Shown: positions 9,015 to 15,906 of the stretch, piece by piece
How positions within the stretch are numbered: the stretch's first letter is position 1
How the letters are laid out: each line of letters opens with the position of its first letter
Assembly: GCA_002423105.1 (NCBI GenBank)
Contig: DIUT01000001.1
Coordinates: forward strand, 1-47,299
DNA: 47,299 bases
Source of the DNA: Geobacter sp. UBA6151
Lineage (GTDB): Bacteria; Desulfobacterota; Desulfuromonadia; Geobacterales; Pseudopelobacteraceae
Direction: 5' to 3'
Position numbers and translations under genes: made by a program
The notes under the pieces: model-generated
Databases searched by the model: none
What the model saw: the letters and a program-made list of their open reading frames with translations, nothing else
Told to the model about the DNA's origin: nothing

Positions 9015-10134
9015 TTACTCCTCGTCTTTCACGTCCCGGCGAACCCCCATCAGGAACGGAATAACAAACTGCTCCAGTTCACCATCCAGCACCACGTCCG
9101 GGGTTGATGATTCCACCCCGGTGCGCAGATCCTTCACCATCTTGTACGGGTGCAGCACATAGGAACGGATCTGGCTACCCCAGCCGATCTCCTTCTTGTC
9201 GGCGGCAAGGTCTGACGCCCTGGCGTTGCGTTCCTCCAGCTCCCGTTCATACAGTTTGGAGATCAACACCTTCATGGCTGTTGCCCGGTTGGATATCTGA
9301 CTTCTTTCAGACTGGCAAGCACAAACAATACCGGTGGGAATATGGGTAATCCGCACTGCCGAGTCGGTGGTATTAACATGCTGGCCGCCTGACCCGCTGG
9401 AACGGTAGGTATCTATACGCAGGTCCGAGTCAGATACCTTGATGTCGATCTCCGCCTCCTCGATCTCGGGAAAGACATATACCGAGGCAAAGGAGGTATG
9501 GCGGCGGTTATTGCTGTCAAAGGGAGAAAGCCGCACCAGGCGATGCACGCCTGCCTCGGCCTTGAGGTGGCCATAGGCGAACTCGCCGGAAACGCTGAAG
9601 GTTGCGGATTTAAGGCCGGCCTCTTCACCATCCTGATAGTCGGTGATAACTGTTTTCCAGCCTTTTTTCTCGCAGTAGCGCAGCAGCATCCTGAGCAGCA
9701 TCCCGGCCCAATCCTGGGACTCGGTGCCGCCTGCGCCGGGGTTGACGGACACGAAGCAGCCATTACGGTCATGGGTTCCGGATAGCATCCGCTGGAACTC
9801 GGTGGCCTCCACCCCCAGCCGCAGCTGTTCGTTCATGCCGTGAACTTCGGCCAGGGTCTCTTCGTCGCCGGCCTCTTCCCCCAGTTCGATCATGACGCGG
9901 ATATCCCCGGCCTGGCGGTTCAGGGAATCCCAGCCGCTGATCAGTTTTTCCAGCACGGTCCGTTTTTTGAGAATTTCCTGGGAGCCGGAAGGGTCATCCC
10001 AGAAATCCGGGGCAGAGATACGGGCATCAAGCTCCTGCAACTCCTCCCGCTTGCTGTCGAGGTCAAAGTGACCTCCGGAGAGAGGAGATACGACCGGTCA
10101 GGTCGTCGAGCATTGCGGTTTCTTCGCGGTACAT
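9015..10134 (-). CDS. prfB: Peptide chain release factor 2 with programmed +1 frameshift
   Basis: RF2 ends translation at UGA and UAA codons. The gene is split between two frames. The zero frame starts at ATG 10134 (AGGAG 5 nt upstream) and reads MYREETAMLDDLTGRISSL up to CTT followed by an in-frame TGA (10065-10063). A +1 shift on CTT-TGA-C then continues as DLDSKREELQE into the long frame ending at 9015. The joined product is 372 aa, the normal RF2 length. It contains the SPF stop-codon recognition tripeptide (VRLSPFDSN) and the GGQ catalytic motif (SGSGGQHVNTTDS). This is autoregulation: low RF2 slows termination at the UGA and lets the shift occur. Annotating only 9015-10040 would lose 31 residues. 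Confidence 0.95.
10062..10077 (-). promoter_or_regulatory. prfB: RF2 programmed frameshift site
   Basis: On the minus strand the sequence reads CGGAGG-TCA-CTT-TGA-C. An internal Shine-Dalgarno-like GGAGG lies just upstream of the slippery CTT and the in-frame TGA, and the following C completes the classic CUU UGA C shift signal of bacterial prfB genes. Reading-frame continuity of RF2 on both sides confirms it. Confidence 0.93.
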
Positions 10135-10166
10135 GGGAACTCCTGCGGGTGTGGTTAAGAGCCCCT

Positions 10167-10196
10167 ACTATCGTCTTTTCAGGGAGTACAGGTCAA
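10167..10196 (-). promoter_or_regulatory. Predicted prfB promoter
   Basis: The minus strand shows TTGACC (10196-10191) and GATAGT (10172-10167) with an 18-nt spacer, about 35 nt upstream of the prfB start. Between this and the terminator at 10405 (about 10197-10404) I see no supported gene or element. Confidence 0.45.
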
Positions 10197-10404
10197 GGGG
10201 TTTGTGACGGTGCAGCGCGGGAATCGCTCTAAATAGGGTAGAGAGGGCAGGATGCCGAAAAGGGCAGATTTGTAATCTACTTGCCGTCAGATTGAAAAAC
10301 AGTGGACAGGATTGGTCAGCTACGGTACAGAGAAGCATCATATTCGTCGTGACAGGACTTAAGCCATGCGACACAGACATACCGACAAGTCAGTCGTACC
10401 ATTT

Positions 10405-10434
10405 AAAAAAACCCGCCCAAAAGGCGGGTTTTTT
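10405..10434. terminator. Bidirectional Rho-independent terminator
   Basis: A 7-bp stem ACCCGCC/GGCGGGT with loop CAAAA is flanked by an A-run on the left and a T-run on the right, so it can work in both directions. No adjacent gene reads into it now, so it probably marks the end of a lost gene or separates the minus-strand backbone from the accessory block. Confidence 0.8.
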
Positions 10435-10436
10435 AG

Positions 10437-10445
10437 TTATCCACA
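10437..10445 (+). other. DnaA-box-like sequence
   Basis: TTATCCACA, the consensus DnaA-binding 9-mer, begins 2 nt after the terminator T-run and just before three direct repeats. A single 9-mer can occur by chance; the association with repeats is what makes it worth listing. Confidence 0.35.
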
Positions 10446-10450
10446 GAGTG

Positions 10451-10601
10451 TGTAAAGTTTCTTTCAATAGCGTGCAACAGGCTGAAATTAGTGGGGAAAA
10501 ATTTGCGTAAAGTTTCTTTACAATAGTTGGTCAGAGTGTATGAAAGTGGTGTTTTCCTGTTTGATATCAGAGTGTTAAGTCCATGTAAAGTTTCTTTCAA
10601 T
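10451..10601. repeat. Three iteron-like repeats containing GTAAAGTTTCTTT
   Basis: Copies start at 10451 (TGTAAAGTTTCTTTCAAT), about 10506 (GCGTAAAGTTTCTTTACAAT) and 10584 (TGTAAAGTTTCTTTCAAT). The first and third are identical over 18 nt. The middle one is a perfect 15-nt palindrome, GTAAAG-TTT-CTTTAC. All face the same way, with spacings of about 55 and 78 nt, and lie in a gene-free AT-rich stretch upstream of brnT. They could be operators for a regulator or iterons of a decayed replication origin. The region 10435-10674 holds no gene I can support. Confidence 0.7.
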
Positions 10602-10674
10602 CGGTTTTTGGGGCACGGGAAAAAATCATAAAGTCAGGGGATTTTGGGCGGGTTGCGGCAAAACGAGGACTATC

Positions 10675-10696
10675 CAATTGTAACGACAATTGTAAC
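10675..10696 (+). promoter_or_regulatory. Tandem repeat, probable BrnA operator
   Basis: CAATTGTAAC occurs twice with a 2-nt spacer, ending 20 nt before the brnT start. CAATTG is itself a palindrome. BrnA antitoxins repress their own promoter, so a tandem site here is a natural operator candidate. The repeat is directly visible; the role is inferred. Confidence 0.5.
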
Positions 10697-10716
10697 TACA
10701 CATGAGGTGTGTTAGC

Positions 10717-10998
10717 ATGAAATTCACTTGGGATACGGCAAAGAACGAGATCAACATCCGCAAGCACGGGCTTGACTTTGCCGATGCCCATGAGGTTTTT
10801 GACGGGCCGGTACTGGAAAAACTTGATGGCCGCCAGGATTATGGTGAAGAACGCTGGATAGCCATCGGATTGCTGCGGAACATCCTGTGTGTTGTTCTGG
10901 TGTATGTCGAAGCGGGTAGTGACACGACACGGATTATTTCGTTCAGAAAAGGTGACCGATATGAAAGAGAAGCGTACTTCAAAGACCTCGCGCACTGA
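10717..10998 (+). CDS. brnT: BrnT family toxin
   Basis: A 93-aa ribonuclease-type toxin of the BrnT family (RelE-like fold), which halts translation by cleaving RNA. Family marks are the opening FTWDTAKNEINIRKHGLDF, then VFDG, and the end TTRIISFRKGDRYEREAYF (R-I-I-S-x-R-K...E..Y). The start at 10717 is chosen over ATG 10702 because GAGGTG then lies 7 nt upstream. The antitoxin gene begins inside it, in another frame, so the two are translated together. As usual for this family the toxin comes first. Confidence 0.9.
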   Translation: MKFTWDTAKNEINIRKHGLDFADAHEVFDGPVLEKLDGRQDYGEERWIAIGLLRNILCVVLVYVEAGSDTTRIISFRKGDRYEREAYFKDLAH

Positions 10999-11227
10999 TT
11001 GGGAGCGAGTTACAAACATGACGGACAAAGAGATCGACTATTCCGATATACCGCCGCTCCGGGGTGATTTTTTCAAGGAAGCCCATATCCGCTGGCCTGA
11101 GAAGAAGCAGCAGGTCACACTCCGCATTGATCCCGATGTGATTGAATTCTTCAAAAAACAGGGAAAAGGGTATCAATCCATGATCAATGCTGTATTGCGC
11201 AAATATGTTGAGGCGCATAACCACTGA
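10961..11227 (+). CDS. brnA: BrnA family antitoxin
   Basis: An 88-aa antitoxin. The C-terminal half (about 50-85) is a ribbon-helix-helix DNA-binding domain (QQVTLRIDPDVIEFFKKQG, then YQSMINAVLRKYVEA). The N-terminal half (DYSDIPPLRGDFF...RWPEKK) is the usual toxin-binding part. It starts at ATG 10961, 37 nt before the brnT stop, with AGGTGA upstream. It should neutralise BrnT and repress the operon through the repeat at 10675-10696. The following 252 nt to 11479 contain no gene I can support; a short hairpin (GCACT/AGTGC near 11434-11450) lies close to the next gene. Confidence 0.88.
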   Translation: MKEKRTSKTSRTDWERVTNMTDKEIDYSDIPPLRGDFFKEAHIRWPEKKQQVTLRIDPDVIEFFKKQGKGYQSMINAVLRKYVEAHNH

Positions 11228-11479
11228 TATTAACGGCCGAGTACAAGTGTGGTTCAAGGGTTGGTGAAGAGTGGAATTAAATCGGCACGCTCCGAAAACA
11301 CTCGTGATGGGTGCGTGAGAGAACAGACAAACTGGGAATACATTGACTTTAGGTCGCGTATCATATCCCCGAAATTTCAGAACTTTCGGATGTTCCCTTG
11401 ATTGTGCCAAATATTGCTGTGTCCATAGAGCTGCGGCACTTATCTGAGTGCTGAACGGAATTTTAATACAGGGTGCATA

Positions 11480-12703
11480 ATGACAGATACCAACAATAAT
11501 CAATATTCTGCTGGCGAGCAAGGTCTAGGGTATATCTATCAGCCACGCTTCGCTTTGCTCAGGCTCTTGCAGCTTCCGGAAAGCACGTCGATACTGATTG
11601 AGAAGGACGATGATCTTGACTTCGTTGATAAAGGCGGTGTCAAAACTCTGGCCTCTCTGAAACACAAGGCCATAGGTGATCGTCTAACCGATTTATCTAT
11701 CGATTTCTGGAAGTCGGTCCGCATCTGGCTGGCACGCTACTCCCGCGATGGACGTAGCGAAGCCAGCCTCCGCTTCTTCTTGTTTACGACTGGAGCTGTC
11801 TCGAAGACGTCTTTTTTGCGGTATTTTCTCGATGATCCCCATTCTGACGAAGGCGAAACGGCGACGTTGTCGCAACTTGCAGCTGATGCACTCACGAAGA
11901 CCGAATCGAAGATCATCAGTGCAATCGCCAATGAATTCCATAAACTCAACGAAAATGAGAAGCAAGATTTTCTAGGGCGTATCACCATATTCGACGGCGG
12001 CCCGCGAATCTCCGATGTGCCTTCGATCATAAAGGATCAACACATGCGTAGCGTTCGACGCGAGTTCAGGGAGGCCGTCTTCGAGCGCCTCGAAGGATGG
12101 TGGGATGACATCGTAGTGAGACTTCTCACCGGCGAACGCACAGAGCCGATCTACGGATATGAGGTCTCGGACAAGCTATCCGCATTTGCTGAGGAGTATA
12201 AGTCAGACAACCTGCCCATCACGTTCCGTGGAAAGGCACCTCCCAATGAAATAGATGCAGAAAACGACGCTCGGCTTTTTGTGGTGCAATTGCGAGAGAT
12301 CGGCATTGCATCGAACAGAATCCGCAATGCGATCCTTGACTACTACAGAGCCTTCGAGCAGCGCTCAGCTTGGGCACGAGAGAACCTTCTGGTCTCCGGT
12401 GAGTTGGAAGAATACGAAGATCGTTTGGTCGATGAATGGAGCCGCTACAGGGACGTGATCTTTGAAGACCTCGATGAGGAAAGCGCCGACACAGTTCTTT
12501 TGGAAGCTGGCAAAGCGCTTTACAAGTGGGCCGACCTGGAAAGCGGCAATATCAGTGCGCTTCGCATAAGGGAACGGGTTACTGAGCCGTACGTACTTCG
12601 CGGCGGTTTTCATATTCTCGCGAATGCCCGTCCGTTGCCACGGGTATATTGGCATCCTCGTTTCCTGAGCCGCATCGGCGGGTTGTTGGGGGTGACTGCA
12701 TGA
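11480..12703 (+). CDS. ABC-three-component system effector, nuclease-like
   Basis: This 407-aa protein is the first gene of an ABC-3C conflict system. The N-terminal domain (about 15-190) begins GYIYQPRFALLRLL and continues ILIEKDDDLDFVD (Glu41, Asp43-45, Asp47, Asp50), then LASLKHK (Lys61, Lys63). This resembles the E..DD..QxK layout of DUF4297/Cap4-type restriction-fold nucleases, with Ser in place of the usual Gln, so activity is uncertain. The C-terminal half (about 195-400: EAVFERLEGWWDDIVVRLL, then a DNLPITF segment) matches the C-terminal domains that tie such effectors to the ATPase. The start has AGGGTG upstream. The stop overlaps the next gene by ATGA. Function as antiphage effector is inferred from the family and operon. 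Confidence 0.75.
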   Translation: MTDTNNNQYSAGEQGLGYIYQPRFALLRLLQLPESTSILIEKDDDLDFVDKGGVKTLASLKHKAIGDRLTDLSIDFWKSVRIWLARYSRDGRSEASLRFFLFTTGAVSKTSFLRYFLDDPHSDEGETATLSQLAADALTKTESKIISAIANEFHKLNENEKQDFLGRITIFDGGPRISDVPSIIKDQHMRSVRREFREAVFERLEGWWDDIVVRLLTGERTEPIYGYEVSDKLSAFAEEYKSDNLPITFRGKAPPNEIDAENDARLFVVQLREIGIASNRIRNAILDYYRAFEQRSAWARENLLVSGELEEYEDRLVDEWSRYRDVIFEDLDEESADTVLLEAGKALYKWADLESGNISALRIRERVTEPYVLRGGFHILANARPLPRVYWHPRFLSRIGGLLGVTA

Positions 12704-13188
12704 AGCGATGGGACCAACGGCCATTTGAAGTAAGAAATCTGTTCAACCCAGCTTTCTGCGGATTGATCCTGTTCAGGGCATTGCAGGGATATGAAGAAGA
12801 AAACCCGAACGGCATGCCGTTCTCCCTCGCGCTGATCGTTTTGCCCCTCTGTTTGCATAAAGACTCACGTCAGGTGATTGCAGACAGTCCCCGGAGCTAT
12901 CTTTTGAAGACGGTTGAAAAAAATCCCCAGTTGCTGGTCGGATTTGCCAACCGCGCAAGAGACCTGATGCCGTTTGCATTTGAGGCATTTGGCCTGCTGT
13001 TGGAGAGGGGCTGTTTTGTCGTATCGCACGACGGTCGGTTGAAGACCGTGCCAGACAAGGTGCGCAAATCCGTCACTGGTACGAATGAATCCATTTCTTG
13101 CCAACGTGTCGCACGCGTCATTGGTAAAGAGTTTGCCCGCATAGCAGACCGCGTGACTATATACACTACCTTCGGAGTACGTCCATGA
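12700..13188 (+). CDS. ABC-three-component system middle component
   Basis: A 162-aa protein with the layout of the middle component of ABC-3C systems: the opening FEVRNLFNPAFCGLILFRAL, a GMPFSLALIVLPLCLH stretch, a helical centre (LVGFANRARDLMPFAFEAFGLLLERG) and a C-terminal RVARVIGKEFARI...TTFGVRP segment. The role is thought to be an adaptor linking effector and ATPase; it has no catalytic motif. ATG 12700 overlaps the upstream stop (ATGA) and its own stop overlaps the ATPase start (ATGA), so the three genes form one translationally coupled unit. An upstream in-frame extension to 12649 is not needed. Confidence 0.8.
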   Translation: MKRWDQRPFEVRNLFNPAFCGLILFRALQGYEEENPNGMPFSLALIVLPLCLHKDSRQVIADSPRSYLLKTVEKNPQLLVGFANRARDLMPFAFEAFGLLLERGCFVVSHDGRLKTVPDKVRKSVTGTNESISCQRVARVIGKEFARIADRVTIYTTFGVRP

Positions 13189-15140
13189 AAATCAAATCTA
13201 TTCATATCTACAGCCACGATGGCCAGCGCCGGGATATTCAGTTCAGGGTAGACGGTCTCAATGTGATTACAGGGCGATCATCGACCGGGAAATCCGCGTT
13301 ATCTGAGATAATCGAATACTGTATGGGGCGATCGAGTTTCAACGTTCCTGAAGGGGTTATCCGCGACAAGGTGGCATGGTTCGCCGTGATCTATCAGTTT
13401 CCTGGCGAGCAGGTGCTGATCGCAAAACCCACTCCAGCCGCCGGAGGTACGAGCTGTAGTACGGCCATGCAGCGACGCGGGGCTCAGCTGGCGGCCCCAG
13501 ACTTTAAAGAGCTGGCTGTCAACACGGATGACGACGCAGTTGTTGCCCTCCTGTCGCGGTTACTGGGAATTCCGGACAACCGGACCGATGTCGCGACCGA
13601 ACACAGCCGAGATAGCTACGACGCGAACGTCAAGCATACGTACTATTACCTTTTTCAGAAGCAAGGACTCGTTGCCAACAAGGACCAACTCCTTTATCGC
13701 CAGAACGAACCCTTTCAACCGCAAGCAATCCGCGACACGCTGCCTATCCTTCTCGGAATCTCTTCCAATGATCGATACGAACTCAAAGCCAAGCTCCGTG
13801 CAACACAGCGGGAGCTGAAGCTCAACGCGAAGCTTCTCGAACAGGCCCGGGATGCCATCGATACGTCCCAGCAGAAAGGTATCGGCCTTTTCTCGGAGGC
13901 CAGGGCGGTTGGCATAATTAATTCAGCGCATCAACAGGCAGGGGCGGGAGGCGTGATCGACGCCTTGCGTGCTGCATTGCAGTGGAAGCCTGAGGCGACT
14001 CCAGAAGATGATGGTCAAAGGATATCTGGCCTCGAAGAGGACTTGAGCCAGTTACGCAAAGCCCGGCGTGAGATTCAATCCAAGATTGATGCGGCCCGGC
14101 AGTTCTCGAAAAAAGCAGGCGGTTTTGAGAGCGAAGCTGCCGAGCAAAAGGATCGACTGGCCTCAATTAAGGCTCTCCCCAAGGACCCCCAGACCGGCGA
14201 ATGGCAATGGCCATTCTGCGAGGCGAACCTAGCCTTAGAGTCCCCCATCGCTGTAGTTCTGCTTAACGAGTTAGCAACACTGGATGCGGAGATGAGTATC
14301 GTTGCCGGTCAGCGCCCCAAGCTGGTGGCATACTTGACCGAACTGGATGGCAGAGTGCAGGAAATCGTGAGTGCGATCAAAGACAAGGAAGCCGAGCTCT
14401 CTTCGGCGATCACGGCGAACGAAATCATAGCGCAAATGGGCACGCGCAACAACGCGGCGGCGCGTGTCGTTGGACGCATCAGCCTGTTTATGGAAAATCT
14501 TCTTCCAAATGAGGAGCTTGTTTCCCGTGAGGCTGAGCACCGTCGTCTCAAACTCAAGGTTGATGAACTGGAAAAGAAGATCGGCACCGACGACAGTAAC
14601 GAACGACTGGCGTCAATCCTGAACAACATCTCAGCACAGGTTTCGCTATACATCCGCACCTTTGATGCCGAGTTCAGCGCATTTCCAGTTCGCTTTGACC
14701 TTAACCACCTGACCATCATATTTGATCGCCTAGATCGGCCAGTGCCGATGAGCCGGACCGGCGGCGGTGAGAATCATCTGGCCTACCACCTCTCAGCCCT
14801 GTTGGCGCTGCATCTGTTCGCTGCGAAGAACAACCGCCCGATTCCTCAGTTCTTGCTTATTGATCAACCCACCCAGGTTTACTTCCCCTCCGAAAAGGTC
14901 TACCACGAGGCGGATGGCTCTGTTCAAAAAACGGAAGCAGACGCTGATCTGGCTGCGGTCCGCCGTTTGTTCGAGTTGCTGTTAAAGTTCACGCAAGAAG
15001 ATGTTCCGGGATTCCAGCTCATTGTGACCGAGCACGCGAACCTTCGTGATCAGTGGTTTCAGGAGGCATTGGTTGAGCAGCCCTGGAGCAAGCCGCCAGC
15101 ACTAGTTCCGGAAACTTGGCCAGAGCAACCGCCTGCTTGA
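13185..15140 (+). CDS. DUF3732 ATPase of ABC-three-component system
   Basis: A 651-aa SMC/Rad50-like ABC ATPase with split head and coiled-coil. Walker A is GRSSTGKS (30-37). Helical coiled-coil-rich stretches run from about 195 to 480 (ELKAKLRATQRELKLNAKLL, LEEDLSQLRKARREIQSKI). The signature region is about GGGENHL (525-531), and Walker B is FLLIDQPTQ (Asp560), the DQP(S/T)Q form characteristic of DUF3732 in place of DEPT. The C-terminus ends LVPETWPEQ. DUF3732 is the hallmark of ABC-3C systems, proposed as antiphage systems in which the ATPase senses a nucleic-acid cue and licenses the effector. It is the last gene of the coupled operon. Confidence 0.88.
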   Translation: MKIKSIHIYSHDGQRRDIQFRVDGLNVITGRSSTGKSALSEIIEYCMGRSSFNVPEGVIRDKVAWFAVIYQFPGEQVLIAKPTPAAGGTSCSTAMQRRGAQLAAPDFKELAVNTDDDAVVALLSRLLGIPDNRTDVATEHSRDSYDANVKHTYYYLFQKQGLVANKDQLLYRQNEPFQPQAIRDTLPILLGISSNDRYELKAKLRATQRELKLNAKLLEQARDAIDTSQQKGIGLFSEARAVGIINSAHQQAGAGGVIDALRAALQWKPEATPEDDGQRISGLEEDLSQLRKARREIQSKIDAARQFSKKAGGFESEAAEQKDRLASIKALPKDPQTGEWQWPFCEANLALESPIAVVLLNELATLDAEMSIVAGQRPKLVAYLTELDGRVQEIVSAIKDKEAELSSAITANEIIAQMGTRNNAAARVVGRISLFMENLLPNEELVSREAEHRRLKLKVDELEKKIGTDDSNERLASILNNISAQVSLYIRTFDAEFSAFPVRFDLNHLTIIFDRLDRPVPMSRTGGGENHLAYHLSALLALHLFAAKNNRPIPQFLLIDQPTQVYFPSEKVYHEADGSVQKTEADADLAAVRRLFELLLKFTQEDVPGFQLIVTEHANLRDQWFQEALVEQPWSKPPALVPETWPEQPPA

Positions 15141-15216
15141 GGCCAAGCTGGAAGATGATTACCTGCTCAAAATTCCATTTGACAGCAAAGTAGCACCATA
15201 TATAATACCACTATGA
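15127..15216 (+). pseudogene. C-terminal tail of a truncated gene
   Basis: In the frame +1 to the ATPase end, an open stretch encodes a plausible protein tail: NRLLEAKLEDDYLLKIPF, then DSKVAPYIIPL and TGA at 15214-15216. That stop overlaps the PIN-toxin ATG by 4 nt (ATGA), the usual arrangement of coupled neighbours. No start or ribosome site exists for it. I read it as the last ~29 codons of a gene whose body was lost when the ABC-3C operon arrived. I cannot name the family. Confidence 0.35.
15179..15206 (+). promoter_or_regulatory. Strong sigma70 promoter directly before the PIN gene
   Basis: TTGACA (15179-15184) and a perfect TATAAT (15201-15206) are separated by 16 nt. The toxin ATG is at 15213, where transcription from this promoter should begin, so the mRNA would be leaderless or nearly so. 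No ribosome site fits between the -10 box and the ATG. Confidence 0.7.
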
Positions 15217-15620
15217 TTCCGCAGATAATTTTAGACACGAACGTGCTTCTTACCGCCCTCAAGTCCTCACGCGGTTCTTCTTACCGTTTGTTGACACTGG
15301 TTGATAGCGGCAGGTTCCAGCTGAATATTTCAACACCACTGGTTGCAGAATATGAGGAAGTACTACGGAGAGAAATGCCAAATATCAACGGAACCGATAT
15401 CATTGACTACCTGTGCGTCGTAGCAAACCGTCATAAGATATTTTATCTGTGGAGACCTGTTCTGAAAGACCCGGACGATGATTTTATTCTGGAATTAGCG
15501 GTAAAATGCAGCGCAACAATTATAACCTGGAACATTAGGGATTTTAAGAAGGCCGCCATTTTTGGCGTATCAGTACTGACACCGCGAGAGTTTCTGCAAC
15601 AAATAGGAGAACTACCATGA
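15213..15620 (+). CDS. PIN-domain toxin (COG1569-like)
   Basis: A 135-aa single PIN domain, the fold of VapC-like ribonuclease toxins. Acidic catalytic residues are Asp8 (IILDTNVLLTAL), Glu46 or Glu48 (LVAEYEEVL), Asp89/90 (DPDDDFILELAV) and Asp110 (WNIRDFKK). The sequence pattern (DTNVLLTAL, PDDDF, ITWNIRDF) is that of the putative toxin-antitoxin PIN family COG1569. The start is fixed by the need to include the first Asp strand. The partner antitoxin follows with an ATGA overlap, so toxin precedes antitoxin here. It should cleave specific RNAs when unopposed (family knowledge). Confidence 0.85.
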   Translation: MIPQIILDTNVLLTALKSSRGSSYRLLTLVDSGRFQLNISTPLVAEYEEVLRREMPNINGTDIIDYLCVVANRHKIFYLWRPVLKDPDDDFILELAVKCSATIITWNIRDFKKAAIFGVSVLTPREFLQQIGELP

Positions 15621-15853
15621 GCGCCATAAATCTGAGACTTCCCGACTCTTTGCACCAAATGGCAAAAAACGTTGCCATGCAGGACCATATTTCGTTGAAC
15701 CAGTTCATTGCTTCCGCTGTTGCAGAGAAGATTTCAGCTCTGACAACAGAGAGCTATCTTGAAGAACGTGCACGACATGGTTCCAGGGAAAAGTTTCTTC
15801 ATGCAATGACAAAGGTTCCAAATGTAGAGCCTGAACCCTTTGACCGTCTGTAA
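15617..15853 (+). CDS. RHH antitoxin partner of PIN toxin
   Basis: A 78-aa protein with an N-terminal HicB-like ribbon-helix-helix (SAINLRLPDSLHQMAKNVA, then ISLNQFIASAVAEKISAL). The C-terminal tail (about 45-78) is the likely toxin-binding part. It starts inside the toxin stop (ATGA) and has AGGAG upstream within the toxin gene. It should neutralise the PIN toxin and repress the promoter at 15179-15206. The pair ends the plus-strand accessory block; the next gene is on the other strand. Confidence 0.8.
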   Translation: MSAINLRLPDSLHQMAKNVAMQDHISLNQFIASAVAEKISALTTESYLEERARHGSREKFLHAMTKVPNVEPEPFDRL

Positions 15854-15906
15854 CCCAAGCCTCAGTCATTGTCACCGGCACTTCCACATGGTACATCCCC
15901 GCCGGT

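Noticed and set aside
10168..10380. Small protein gene on the minus strand upstream of prfB
   Set aside because: A 70-codon open frame without ribosome site, without recognisable motifs, and overlapping the predicted prfB promoter.
10451..10601. CRISPR array
   Set aside because: Only three repeats of about 15-18 nt, unequal spacing (about 55 and 78 nt), and no cas genes in the window.
10451..10601. TyrR-type boxes (TGTAAA-N6-TTTACA)
   Set aside because: The half-sites resemble TyrR but the spacing is N5 between GTAAA and TTTAC, and two of the three copies lack the second half.
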